Below, piece by piece: positions 32,422 to 44,138 of a stretch of 64,000 nt of DNA. A program made the translations under genes and the position numbers. Source of the DNA: Stropharia rugosoannulata (taxonomy: Eukaryota > Basidiomycota > Agaricomycetes > Agaricales > Strophariaceae); the NCBI GenBank assembly GCA_028532985.1, contig JANCIK010000002.1, positions 1,550,001 through 1,614,000 on the forward strand. Reading direction: 5' to 3'. Every line of letters begins with the position of its first letter. Position 1 is the first letter of the stretch. Under the pieces are notes generated by a model, which was given only the letters and a program-made list of their open reading frames with translations, made no database searches and was not told the origin of the DNA.

Positions 32422-34024
32422 CTAGAAATAACGGTCCTCGTGACTTCCTGGCAGCAAGATATCCTCGACCACCCTCTCAGCAATTGCCAGACTTGAAGTT
32501 AAGCCGGGAGACTCAATGCCTAACAAGCTGACCATTAGATTCTTATGGTTGCGTTCAGCGTCTTGGCTCGGGTAGTCTGTCCGGATGTGAAAGTCTTGAA
32601 AGCCCCCACCAGGAGGGATAAGTTTGGGCCTGATTCCAACATAATCTGGTTGCAGACCATCCAGAGTGACCCCAGGCAAATAGTTTGTCACTGCTCGGTG
32701 GATGTCAGGCAGCCGTGAGTCATCTGGCCTTAACATCCTTGTCCAGAAATCACCGTCCTCCTCCGTACCCTTCACTTCTGATTGAGGAATGTCTATCCAT
32801 TCTATGTCTGGCCCGAAACGAACCTTTCCCTGAAGGTCCAGAGTTAAGTGAGTCCCTAGTGATTCAAAAGCATGAGCGTTGGGTCCAGTGTAAGGGCATG
32901 GGTATATGAGGTGCTGGATGTGTGATACGCCAGGGCCGCCATAAGATGCATATGAACCTCGAGCATAGAACATAGGCATGCGACTGGCCTCTGGAAGAAA
33001 CGCATTTAGAACCATAGTGCTGGCGAGACCTGACGCATTGATGAGATTTTTAGTGAGGAGTGCATAAGGCTCCGCATCGCCTGATCTAGTTTGGACAACC
33101 CATCCGTCTTCCGAAGCCTGTGCAGAGTGATGGCTTATTTGCTTTGACTGCTTATAAGGATCAACTCTAACAACCTCGGAAGCGTAGACCAGTTCAGACT
33201 CTTCCGCTTCCATGATATCTCTCTCCAGACTTGCCATGAAAGAATGGGAGTCGACGATCCCAGTCTTGTGGCACCAAAGAGCTGCAACGATGTCATCGGA
33301 CAGATCAGGCTCCATTGTCCTCGTCTCTTCCCCCGAAAGCAGCCTTGTGGGGAGAACGGAGTCCTCTCTCAGTCCTGGCGGTGGTGAATGTTTCGGCCAC
33401 TTCAGCTGATTGGTCTTGCTGTGTAGGCCTTCAATATAGGTCCGTTGATCTTTAGTGGCTACGACGAGTTTGCCCACTTGCTTGAAGGGTACATTGTTTG
33501 CTTTGCAATATTCATACATCATATCGCGTCCGCGGAGACAAAGACTCGTCTTCAGGGAGTTCGGCGGGTAATAGAGACCTTACACATTCGGTTAGCGTCA
33601 ACTCCAACTCGAGTACCCTACCACGACATACCAGAATGAATCACTTCTGAGTTTCGAGAACTGGTAGGATAGTCAGAATGGTAACTCAAGAATGATAGCT
33701 TGGTTCACCTTGTCTCTTCACCAGCCCGCACATGTCGTTCAACGAGATATGTAGACTTGTCGGGAAATCGCTGTGAAAGCCGCTGCGCGATAGCAAGACC
33801 AATGACACCTGAGCCCCTGGTTTTAGCGCCGCCGTTCACTTCTTGAAGACCATCGTAAGGTACCTCCGCCAACTACCAGATAGTCTATTACGCCCTCTGG
33901 TTGCTTGTAATGGTAGTTAGCTCAGCAACATACGGCATCATCATGGAGCACACTGACTACTGACCTTGAAACCGTATCTTTTACTGTCGTTCAAGGCACG
34001 AACGAGTCCTTTCACAGCGCGCAT
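32422..34024 (-). CDS. L-2-hydroxyglutarate dehydrogenase, FAD-dependent
   Basis: Mitochondrial flavoenzyme family that oxidises L-2-hydroxyglutarate to 2-oxoglutarate. The N-terminal exons give MRAVKGLVRALNDSKRYGFK and then the dinucleotide-binding motif DYLVVGGGVIGLAIAQRL, followed by VERHVRAGEETSSRNSEVIH and SGLYYPPNSLKTSLCLRGRD. The last exon is a long uninterrupted frame with GIVDSHSFMASLERD, NLINASGLAST, FYARGSYASY and YVGIRPKLIPPGGGFQDFHI, all typical of the DAO-fold L2HGDH family. It ends LLPGSHEDRYF at 32422. Four introns are inferred. The first 20 residues are basic, compatible with a weak mitochondrial targeting peptide. Confidence 0.92.
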
Positions 34025-34763
34025 TGAGTATGTCAGATGCACTTGCGGACTTTGCTCATGTGGAGAATGTGGGGGGGTGAGAAACGGTTAGTGCCGAACC
34101 TTCGACCAGCCGAATTTACAACCAAAACGGCTCAGACAAAAACAAAAAACATACTGCACGCCAGGCAGCTTGTGCTGGTAAGTAAGTACTACGCCCTACT
34201 GTCGTCCTAAATGTTGGTCAACAGTCGACTTTCCGGTATATGTAAGTCCGTTAAATTTGTTCCTTCCATTGGCCACATACACAAACTACGCCATACCACC
34301 CAATGTATCAAAAGTGTGTAAGAAGTTTGGTCGGCCCTTTGACATGCGTAGTTACAACATCCGGTTACATCCCTAGTCGTTTGGCATATGTAGTCCGTAG
34401 TCATTTGGCATGTGTTAGCTACAACATCCCTAGCCGCATATCGAGCACAAGCCCATCGAGAATTGGGCGAGAGTAAGGCACCTTCCGGGTCGAGGCTGGC
34501 TAGATTCACACATTGTCGGGTTCTGCATCTGGATGCGGGGCTGGGGTAAGATGGAGCGAGACCGTCATCGCGCCTCGGCTTCCCGTATCCACCCGGGCCG
34601 GCAGCTCCGACAGCCTATTAGTTAGCGCCCAAAGTTAGGGCAGGGTCTCACTGTCTTCAGACCTCATACAAGTCCTCAGCACCTCTTCCAGTTTCACTAC
34701 ATATTATGTACGGTGTTGTACGTACCTGCGTATACTCGCCGGGCACACTCTGACGCCCGGTAT
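34025..34763. other. divergent intergenic region with short imperfect repeats
   Basis: Between the L2HGDH (-) and MYND (+) starts. About 34,335-34,440 carries two imperfect copies of a unit containing TTGRCATGYGT and AGYTACAACATCC, plus related TTTGGCATATG fragments. No gene is supported. A tract of seven Gs occurs near 34,071. Confidence 0.4.
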
Positions 34764-35780
34764 ATGCAGATTCGCTTCCTCGACACCGACCTCCTCCCAG
34801 CGTCGCTGCCTGAAGATTATCCGAAAATTATCAAGTCAGGGATTGATGAGGAAGGACAAAATATCAAATCTCCAAAGATTACAGGTCCCAGTGGAGTGGT
34901 CACCCTTCTTCATCGTCTCGGCCGCCCACAGTTACTCGAGAAGCTCTTGGACGATGCTGGGACACACGACTTCTACTTGCGAACGCGTAAGGGTCTACCT
35001 GCGTTCAGCGACTTTTACGTGAAGAGGCAAGGGTACAACGTTGAGGTCAGTTTTGTCTGTACTCGTTTATTTTCAATGCTCTTAATTTAAGCTCAGATTG
35101 GATTCATCGACGACCTAGGAGAATTCGCACAGCATGGCGTGCGCTACCGCATTGAACACGACCCTGAGAACCCGCAGACTGTCGGGAAATGGACCCCTCT
35201 TTCGACGTCTGACCTCGGGTCAGCATGGGGAGGCGTCGACCACTGGGTTCGTGCTCAGGGGGCCGCTATCACCAAAGGCATTTGGTGGAATTCACATTGG
35301 GACGCCCCTAAGCTCGACATCAGCTGGAGCGACATGACGGATGCCGAGAAGGAAGATCTCGACGCGTGGATGAAAGAACGCACAGAAAGACTCGAGGCGC
35401 AATCTGCTGCTGCTGACACGGAGTACAAGGAGCGAAGAGAAAGGGAGGGGGCGAAACACACTGAAATCGAGATGCAGGAAATGATGCACAAGTACAACAA
35501 AATGCGTTTGTCCTGTCGCGCCGATTGCGGGGAAGAGCACCCCAAACTCAGATGTTCACAATGCAAAGTTGCCCGTTAGTCTTACTCGGCTTCTGATTCT
35601 ACCACATTCATCATCCTTTTCTTGCAGGTTATTGTAGTCCTGAATGTCAGAAGGAGGACTGGAAAGTTCGTACATCGTCTTTTCAATTGTTAGTGATAAC
35701 ACGTCTAATTAATATTGTTTTAGTACCACAAGACATATTGTGGCACAGAAACCCCCGTTTCTGAGGAATATGCCACATAA
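34764..35780 (+). CDS. MYND-type zinc finger protein
   Basis: Function not recognised beyond the zinc finger. The frame from MQIRFLDTDLLPASLPEDYP carries a conserved-looking domain (GPSGVVTLLHRLGRPQLLEK; after an intron IGFIDDLGEFAQHGVRYRIE and GGVDHWVRAQGAAITKGIWW). A charged helical segment with RERE repeats follows. The C-terminus is a MYND finger: CRADCGEEHPKLRCSQC, then YCSPECQKEDWKYHKTYC. It ends VSEEYAT, TAA at 35778-35780. Three introns are inferred. The frame stays open to about 34,713 but has no ATG there, so 34764 is the first methionine; an unseen 5' exon is possible. MYND fingers usually bind proline-rich partner peptides. Confidence 0.75.
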
Positions 35781-35953
35781 TGTTATCTCGTATTGTTGCT
35801 GAATCGCTGACACTCAATGTACATTATTCTTAATCTTGTTATATATAATCAAATGAAGCTTTGTATTATTTGGCCTCTAGAAGCTTCCTTGTTATCAGCC
35901 CGTCTAACCTACATATAAAACCACTGACTGCCTTACGCTTAGGTCTTCAAACG

Positions 35954-38264
35954 ATGCATTTTCTCGGACTATCGGCCATCGCTGTGCTGTTGACTCCATT
36001 GGTTCGAGGCGCCGTACTTACTGAACCGAGTCTTGTACACAATACAGAGTACGATTTCATCGTCGTTGGAGGTATGTGTTGCGTTATGATCACCTGTACG
36101 ATCAGTTAATCATATTTCGATTCCTTACTAGCGGGAGCTGCTGGAAGCGTGGTCGCAAACAGATTGACTGAAAACCCCAATTTTCGTGTGTTGCTCATTG
36201 AGGCAGGTGTAACGTGCGTACGATCTTGTATCTTACCCAGATGGAAGATTCAGATAACGTAACAGGAATGAAAATCAGACAGACTCCATTATTCCATTTG
36301 TTGCTACTAGTCTTGTGCCACAATCAGCGCTTACCTGGAACTATACCACCGTTCCCCAAAAAAACCTCAATGAAAGGGTGCTCTTCTACCCCCGCGGAAA
36401 GGTTCTTGGTGGAAGTACTAGCATCAGCAAGTCTTGCTATTACTAAATCTTGCACATAAACTCTGCTCATTCTATAATCAAAGATTTCATGGCATATAAT
36501 AGGGCATCGGATGACGACTACGATCGTTTAGCCAATATAACTGAAGATAGTGGATGGTCTTCGAGCGAGATTCAGAAGTACTACCTCAAGGTGGCGTGTT
36601 ATTCGGTACAACCCACCGCACATAATTAATCACCTCTCAGAGCGAACGTCTAGTTACACCGTCAAGCGGCCGCAGCAGTGAAGGAAACGTTGACCCTAAG
36701 GTTCATGGTCATGGGCCTGTTGCAGTCTCAATCTCATCCTTTAGTCTGCTTCTCGATTCTCTTGTTGTGAAAGCTAGCAAGATACTTGGTGGTCGCTTTC
36801 CTTTCAGTCTTGACATACAGTCGGGAAATTCTGTCGGGTTCAGTATGTTCATAAACCACTTTCAGATCTTCGTTCACAGGTTTTGCAGGCTTGAGTCAAA
36901 CGATGGTCGACTCTACTGGGAAAAGGAGCAGTGCGGCGACCGCATATCTGGCTCTGATTCTTGACCGGAAAAACCTGGACATTCTTATTCAAACACAAGT
37001 TACCCGTGTTGTCCAATCTGCGACTACCAGAGCAATACCGGCATTCAATAAGGTAGAATTTGCACAAACTGCTACAGGTGAGTGCGTAGCCTTTGACACT
37101 CTACGGGAAAGTTCTAAACACTTATCGTCATCAGCGAGGCGTTTTATTGCAAGGGCGAGCAAAGAAATAATTCTGTCAGCCGGTAGCTTAAATACCCCTC
37201 AAATTCTCCTCTTATCTGGAATCGGAAATCGAACTACCTTAAATAATATGGGCATTAAGACTCTAGTCGATTCACCAGAAGTTGGTCAATATCTCCAAGA
37301 CCACCCACTTGTGTCGAACTACTTTACGGTCGATTCTAACACTACCTGGGATCAAGTTTTCAGAGATCCAAGGATCGCAGCCGCCGACCTCGAAAAGTGG
37401 GTCACGACCCACCAAGGTCTGTATTCCAATGCTCCCCGCACCAGTCTTGGATTTTTCCGGTTGCCGGACAATGCCACTATTTTGAAAGAGTTCCCTGATC
37501 CCTCCGCTGGTAAGACATATTCCCTTTATTCTGCGCATCGGCACTCATGTTTAACCAGGTTCTAAGAGTGGACATCTGGAGATGTTATTCGCTGTTAGTT
37601 GCACCCACGATATGGGATAATCAATTAGACACTGAGCGCTGAGAGTTTTTCAGGATGGATTCGTAGCATCACTTAATCCACAGCCAGCTACAGGAAGTTA
37701 TATCACAGTCAGTACAATGGTCGTCAGCCCGTTATCACGTACTTTTCTTCTATTTCGAGAAAAATTTACTTCCAGTACTAATTACAAGCCACAGGTGGAT
37801 TTGTTACGCTCGCCTCTCCAGATCCATTCGTGTTTCCTATAATAGATCCCAATTTCCTCAGCTCGAAATTCGACGTAGCCGCCATGGTACAAGCCGTAAA
37901 GGACGCCCGCCAATTTATATCTGCGCCATCATTCAAGAGCCTCGCAGTTGCGCCATTCGGGGACATCAGCAATGCGCAAAGCGACGCAGAAATTGAAGCA
38001 GCTATTAGGGACCATGTGGTCACTATATTTCATCCTACTTCTACAGCCAGGATGTCACCTCTTGGGGCATCGTGGGGCGTAGTGGACAATCATCTCCGGG
38101 TCAAGAAAGCTAGCGGACTGCGAGTAGTCGATGCTTCTGTGTTTGTGAGTTTTTATTAATTTATTAGACGTAGTCAAGAGTGCTCATATTATTATGAGCC
38201 TATCATCCCAGCCGCTCATACTACGGTCCAGTATACATCATTGCCGAAAGAGCGGCAGACTTGA
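35954..38264 (+). CDS. secreted GMC oxidoreductase (aryl-alcohol oxidase-like), frameshifted near the C-terminus
   Basis: FAD-dependent glucose-methanol-choline family enzyme, the type that makes H2O2 or oxidises aryl alcohols and sugars in wood- and litter-decay fungi. Signal peptide MHFLGLSAIAVLLTPLVRG. FAD motif YDFIVVGG joins AGAAGSVVANRLTENP. After an intron with donor GTGCGT come TWNYTTVPQKNLNERV and YPRGKVLGGSTSI, and later SAGSLNTPQILLLSGIG. The first catalytic His is in TIFHPTSTARMSP and the second in PIIPAAHTTV. One intron appears to be GC-AG (A|GCAAGT at 36,427). Right after AAHTTV the expected PVYIIAERAADLIKAEW continues one base out of phase (about 38,227), so the open frame ends 12 residues later at 38262-38264; the shifted frame would end at 38284. 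About ten introns are inferred. Confidence 0.8.
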
Positions 38265-38471
38265 TTAAAGCTGAGTGGTCTTGAAGCATGCTATACATTA
38301 GTTCGCGCATGGCCAAGCTAGTAGTACTACACCTAGTACAGTCGGTGCTCAGTCATGGCCACGTCTTTCTGCATTAGTGATGAGATTTGAACCAGCCATA
38401 GGATTTGCAATTTTACATATGCTGCTACATGTGAATGAATCAATGTTACATTTCAGACTTAGAACTACTTT

Positions 38472-40569
38472 TCAATCTTGAGACTTCAATTTTTGCTCAG
38501 CCCACTGAGGCAACCACTCCTCCCAATCGGCCCATGGATCGTCGTGTTTCTCACTATGCTTGTGGTGCACTTCCTCAGTCGACTTAGAGAAATGAGGGCA
38601 GCGAGTCGCCTCTCCTTCTTTCCCAGCATGACGACACTTCCCAGAGCGTTTCCCCTTGGCACAAGGGCAAGAAGGCTGCTCCGCCTCCACGCCTGCACCG
38701 TTCAAGCCACCGAACAGCGCCAGACCGTGGTAATGGGCGTGCGAAATAGCGTGTTCAACTTCGTGCTTGTGATGCTTGTGGTGTTTGCGGTGCTTCTTGT
38801 GGTGTTTATGATGATGGTCACCGTGACCACGTCCGCGCGGGTCAAGGACGCGGTCCACAATATGGACAGCACCATTCAAGCTCGGGACGTCGATTAAAAC
38901 CGCCGGCCGGCCGTTCACCACGATTCGAGTGTCGATGAAGGTGGGCCTCTTGTGGCCGGGGATAGTGGGGAACGACACTTCCTCTTGGGCAATGAATGTG
39001 TTAACGGTGTGATTTTCGAACAATGTATTCGCTGTCAAGTTAACCGAGAATATGGGGGAAGGACGCGGTATCTTGGGTCTAGCATGGCTCTCATGCGGGG
39101 GACTAGCGATTCAAATTAAATCAGTCACCGCATGTAAAACTTGAGACGGGGAGAACGCACTGGTCGAAATCATGTTCATCTGTCACGACTTCATCCGACG
39201 CAAGATCACCATGGATGTAGTCTGTGAGTTCATGGGTCAGCACCTCGATTATTAAATGAACCAAACAAGAAAAGACTCACTTGAATAGATAACTGTGTTG
39301 GGAACGATGTGATATTCGAGTAGTGCCTTCAAACAACGCTCCCCGAAAGGAGAGAAGAGGAAAAGCTGGAGTTTCTTTGGAAGGCGCGCGAATGCTCGGT
39401 TTGTCGGAGCGAAGACTGTAGCCAAGGACGTTCCCACCAGACCACTACCACGAACGTAGCGCAAGTCGACTTGGCCTGTCAGGTTGGAGCGCTGAAGTCC
39501 AGATGTCTACCACAAAGTCAACATATGGCCTATGGTCAGATGTAAAAGGACCTACAAAAGTAGAAAACGCTTCCGGGACCCAGAACAATTCCTGGAAGAT
39601 AGATGGAGGAGGAAGGAGAGGATGGTTGACCACGTGAATGACACCTAATGACCATCAGACCTGGCATAATTAACGCAATAATTCGAAAACTCACCGTTAC
39701 TGGCCTTGACGTCGCCATGGTCAACGCGAGTGAAAAAGTTCACATAAACATCAGGAGGAATAAGATTCCGATGAACTCTCAACCTCAAAGGCTCTCCATC
39801 GAAGGCATCATGTATTTGGAGTTTCGTTGCATAGGTACCATTTCTCAACAGCCCGGCCACATCGTACGCTGAGTCGGGCAGAATGTGGTAGCTTAGAAGA
39901 GCACGCAAGATGATTTTGAAAATCTTCTTTCTCTTTTCATCATCATCATCGTCATCGTCATCGTATGATGCGACTCGACCTGCATTAAACAAATCTACCT
40001 CTTCGAGAATGGGAACAAGGTCTGACAGATCGCGGTACTGGGAGATCAAGGTAACCAAATCGCCGTTAACCAGTGTATTGAAGTTTCCAGAAGATATGTT
40101 CTCCTTCGGCGGATGATGAGGCCTGCGAAGAACCTTGTCTGGTGGTGCAAAAAAGGTTAACCTGGGGAGAGAGCACAAAGTTAGAACGTGGTTCTGGGTC
40201 ATAAAGGCTGTGCTAACTGGGCGGATGAATCATTGAGAAGCTCTGCAATGTCTTCGACAAAGTTTACTGCTTTAGTAATGAGGGTAAACCTAGTACAGTC
40301 CCGTGTGAGTGCATGCAGGGAGTTTGGTTTGCAGATGAAGCGACATACCTGTCGTCATTAGAAAGGATGTCATATATGCTACCCTTAGACCCAAAGTCGG
40401 GTTGCACATCGTAGTGAGGATGGTGCGGTTTTCCGACGTAGAAATCGTCGAATGTGTCATGCTGAGTGTCTCCAGGAACAAGGACCTCTTGGTCAGCACG
40501 ATCTCCGAGAGATGAGCCCAAGAACGGCGCCAGATGCAGCCACCCGTAGATAACTTTGAGAGGAATCAT
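38472..40569 (-). CDS. secreted fasciclin (FAS1) domain protein with His-rich tail
   Basis: Extracellular adhesion-type protein with two FAS1-like domains. Start chosen at MIPLKVIYGWLHLAPFLGSS (40569), which reads as a signal peptide; a methionine 25 codons upstream is less convincing. Domain 1 spans FGSKGSIYDILSND through LTFFAPPDKVLRRP, LLSYHILPDSAYDVAGLL and DVYVNFFTRVDHGDVKASNG. Domain 2 contains TVFAPTNRAFARLP, LKALLEYHIVPNTVIYS, NTFIAQEEVSFPTIPG and LNGAVHIVDRVLDPRG. The C-terminal 100 residues hold HHHKHHKKHRKHHKHHKH and a cysteine cluster, CPCAKGKRSGKCRHAG, and end EWLPQWAEQKLKSQD. An eight-Asp run interrupts domain 1. No GPI-type hydrophobic tail is present. About six introns. Confidence 0.82.
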
Positions 40570-41068
40570 GCTGGTCTCTAAGAAAGAGAGGTTGGGATTC
40601 AGAGACACGCTGCAGGGAGCCTTGAATGTATTCACTCCTCCCACCGCGGATCATTTAGACCAAATGACGAATTACACCGGCACTGCTGCGGAGGGAGTCT
40701 CAACGATGATGAAATAAAACAATGACATCACGCAAGACTGGCTGTGTCTCGGATGGCCAGCCTTACATGCATACCAGAGCAGTGTACTGCAGAGACTCCA
40801 GCGCCCTGCTTCGCAGCTCCAGCGCGCCCATGAGAACAGCAACGTGTAAGACGCACTCTTGGGAAGATGCAACAATAGAAGCGCTCGTGGTCGGCAATTT
40901 GATGCGTTTGATTTTGTGGGTGCTATTCATACCAGCTCTATTTATAGAGAGGTACAATAGCGGGCCGGGATTGCCGGTATCTAATCAGCGTTTTGTATCT
41001 TTCGGGTCCGCATCTTTTCACCTCTTCAACATCGACATCAACGACCGCGAGCTCGCTACGACTCCACC
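40570..41068. other. divergent promoter region of FAS1 and CNS1 genes
   Basis: About 500 bp between the two start codons. No supported gene. It should contain both promoters. Confidence 0.4.
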
Positions 41069-42349
41069 ATGTCTCCCACCGTGGTCGGTCCCACACAGCG
41101 GCGAATGCCAACCGAGGCGGAGGCGTTGGCCGCCTTCGAATCCGTTCCTCTGTTCATGAAATCCCTTCCGGAAGACGACACCGCAGACACTTCCCTTGCA
41201 GCTCTGCAAAGTCTGATATACGAAGACACCACACCGGATGGTGGGTGAGATTGTTTTCTGCGTACCGGGTCCTCATGTCCATAGCTCATGGAATTAGCCA
41301 GAGATTGCGCAGAATTTCAAACAGCAAGGGAACGAGTACTTTGCCGGAAAACGACATCGCGAAGCGCTTGGCTTCTATACCCAAGGTATCGATGCAAAGC
41401 CCACTACAAACTCAATTCTGGAAGCACTGCTTTGTAACAGAGCAGCGTGCAACTTAGAGCTCCGTAAGGCTAAGTTTCTCCGTTCATACATATCAAAGTA
41501 TAATTGACTGTTACATAACAAACTTAGAAAACTATGGATCGGTTCTAAAAGACTGCTCAAAGGCCCTGACAATCAACCCAAAATCGTCAAAGGCATACTA
41601 TCGATCGGCGTCTGCTCTTGTTAAGCTCGGGCGATACGATGAAGCGGAGGATTGCTGTCAGCGGTGTCTCGCATACGACCCAAATAACGCAGGCATAAAG
41701 GCGATCCAGGAGCGCAGTCTGGCACTCAAGGCAGAGGCCGAGCGGGTGGAGCGGGAGAAGCAAGAGCGCCTCAAAAAAGAGGAAAAGGAAAAACTTGCTA
41801 TGAAAGCGGCACTCCGGGTACGGCAGCTGAAGCATAACACCTCGGGTTTACCATTGCAACTAATACTACTCATATTGTCAGGCTCGCAATCTAATTATTT
41901 TCAACAAACCCGGAGGAAGTCTCAACCCTGTCGCCCCGCATTTTGACAAGGACGATCCCACTGGGTCTACTCTCGTCCTTCCCGTCTTCTTTTTATATCC
42001 CCAACACGCAACCTCGGACATCATATCTGAATTCGTGGAAGACACTACGTTTGCGGCACATATTGAGGTCATGTTCCCTCCGCAGGCGCCGCCACCCGAG
42101 TGGGATACGAAGGGAGAATATATTGCTGGGAATCTCGTGGTATATGCACCGACTTATCGCAAGCGTTTGCTCAAAGTAGGGAAGAAAATGACGTTACGGG
42201 ACGTGTGTAACGCTGCGAAGGCGAAAGAGTCGGAACCCATGGACGGCCTGGAAATTAAAGACGGTTGCCTGTCCTTTGTCGTTCTACCAAAGGGTCCCGA
42301 AGAGACGCGATGGGTTGAAGAGTATAAAAAAGCACGGGAAAACTCATGA
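41069..42349 (+). CDS. CNS1: Hsp90 cochaperone CNS1/TTC4-type TPR protein
   Basis: TPR cochaperone that links Hsp90/Hsp70 and, in yeast, is essential and supports eEF2 folding. Starts MSPTVVGPTQRRMPTEAEAL. Three TPR units follow: QGNEYFAGKRHREALGFYTQ, LCNRAACNLELRNYGSVLKD and KAYYRSASALVKLGRYDEAE. A charged helix (EREKQERLKKEEKEKLAMKA) leads to the C-terminal wheel domain, with LVLPVFFLYPQHATSDIISE, FPPQAPPPEWDTKGEYIAGN and LVVYAPTYRKRLLKVGKKMT. It ends EEYKKARENS at 42349. Three introns are inferred (about 41,244, 41,466 and 41,818). Length is about 360 residues, as expected for the family. Confidence 0.9.
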
Positions 42350-43105
42350 GCGAACATTGACTACGGGCTTCCTAATTCTAAAATTAAGGTCATTTACGAT
42401 CACGAGGATATTTTTAATAACACATGGGACGTTATAGCAAGTCAAAGAGCAGTTCTCTGGTAGTAAATAGCTCCTTCCGTCGGTGTGTGGACCTTCGGAT
42501 CAGGGGTGTGTCGCAATCAGTTGACATGCCGAGCTCAAAGTGTCGATAAGGTGAGAGAACCGAGCAGACGAAGTTCATGAAAAGAGCAGCCTAGCTGCGA
42601 CGTTATGAATTGCGGCCGACAGCGATGTACGATAGCGTTAGATAACAGAAATGGAGAGTGTGGATCATGCCAATAGAGAGACGGAGCAATGCATGAGAAT
42701 GGAGGTGATTGTATGCCCAAGGAATACGACGGAGATGAAGGTGAAAGTGGGAATAGCAGACGATGAGCGATGTCCTAATCCGGACTATGTTCCCGTGGCC
42801 GGGCTGCTGCGTCTGTGCCTTGTATTCAGCTATGATCGCAGTGTATTGAACGCAGCTCATACACGTCCGATGACCTGCGTATCAACTCACCGCCGGGCAT
42901 TGCACAGCGCCGGACAAGCCTTGGACGCCTTTCATGGAAGCTTAGCGCTGGGACCTGGATAAGATTAGACGCCGGGGTCCGGGGCGACCAGCCGACACTC
43001 CGGGACACGCCGGCCGGCCGGATTCCTTTGCAGTTGTTGTGACCCACTTCGATTCGGTGTCAAGAAAGTCTCTACTCGCCGTCGTCGCCGTCGTCAAAAG
43101 GTCTG
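42350..43105. other. intergenic and 5' region of the ribosomal eS7 gene
   Basis: No supported gene. Short open frames on both strands around 42,600-42,960 lack recognisable motifs. The last 150 bp are presumably the promoter and 5' UTR of the eS7 gene; a CGCCGTCGTCGCCGTCGTC tract precedes its putative 5' UTR intron. Confidence 0.35.
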
Positions 43106-43261
43106 GTGAGTCGAATCTCTGCACTTTTGCGGCCCAGGGTGTTTCTAGGATGGGCACGGACGGCTGGGAGGAAGAAGAGAGGCATAAAGGGCGGATATGG
43201 GATGGATGGAGTGATTGGAATTTGGATGTTAACCAGACATTCTGCAGGGCACTACTTCAAG

Positions 43262-43970
43262 ATGTCGACTATCACCACCAAGATCCAGCGCACTGCGAAT
43301 GCGCCCACCACTGCCCCCGATGAGACGGAGCAGAGCGTCGCTCAGGCTCTGATTGACCTCGAAAACAACGTCCCCGAACTCAAAACCGAGCTCCGTGCTC
43401 TCCAGATCTCTGCTGCCCGTGAGGTCGATGTCCGCGGCGGCAAGAAGGCGATTGTCATCTTCGTCCCCGTGCCCCAGCTCAAGGCTTTCCACAAGATCCA
43501 GCAGAGGTGGGCGGTTGCAATGAATATATTGTGCAGACGGGATAATTTACAGTGATGCGCGCACGTCTATCTAGGCTGACCCGCGAGCTCGAGAAGAAAT
43601 TCTCTGACCGCCACGTCGTCTTCATTGCCCAGCGCCGGATGCTGCGCAAGCCGACCCGCAACTCGCGCGTCAAACAGAAGCGCCCCCGCAGCCGCACGCT
43701 CACGTCCGTGCACGAGAAGATCCTCGAGGACCTCGTGTTCCCCACTGAAATTGTGGGCAAGAGGACCCGTGTTGCAGTTGACGGCTCAAAGCTGTTGAAA
43801 GTGTAAGTGGCTCGAGCGACGGATTCATAGCACGCTAACAGGCCGGCAGACTGCTCGACTCAAAAGACGCGACGTCGCTGGAGTATAAGCTGGACTCGTT
43901 CTCGTCCGTGTACCGCCGCCTGACAGGGAAGGATGTGGTGTTCGAGTTCCCGGTTGTGTCGCAGGATTAG
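43262..43970 (+). CDS. RPS7: 40S ribosomal protein eS7
   Basis: Small-subunit ribosomal protein. Starts [20 protein letters not shown] at 43262 and continues [40 protein letters not shown] and [14 protein letters not shown]. After an intron at 43,508 come [40 protein letters not shown] and [16 protein letters not shown]. After a second intron it ends [17 protein letters not shown] at 43968-43970. Length is about 195 residues, as expected. A 5' UTR intron is likely from GTGAGT at 43106 to CTGCAG ending at 43247, leaving only GGCACTACTTCAAG before the ATG; this is common in ribosomal protein genes but inferred here. Confidence 0.95.
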
Positions 43971-44138
43971 GCGTTGTACTGTAGTCTATGGCTATGTACG
44001 GATGTTTTGAATGATGATGCGAGATTCTTGAGTGAGAAAGCCGAAGCGGGACATAAAAAGTCGCACGGAGAGTCAGGGGCCCTTGATTTGGCCTCGTCCG
44101 CCCTTGTCTTTCAACGCCCAAGTGGCCCGGGCGTCCCC

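Noticed and set aside
39930..39970. CATCATCATCGTCATCGTCATCG simple repeat
   Set aside because: Encodes the poly-Asp run within the fasciclin protein; an ordinary coding microsatellite.
42603..42962. Overlapping frames on both strands upstream of eS7
   Set aside because: Neither shows a recognisable domain or splice-linked neighbours; treated as intergenic.
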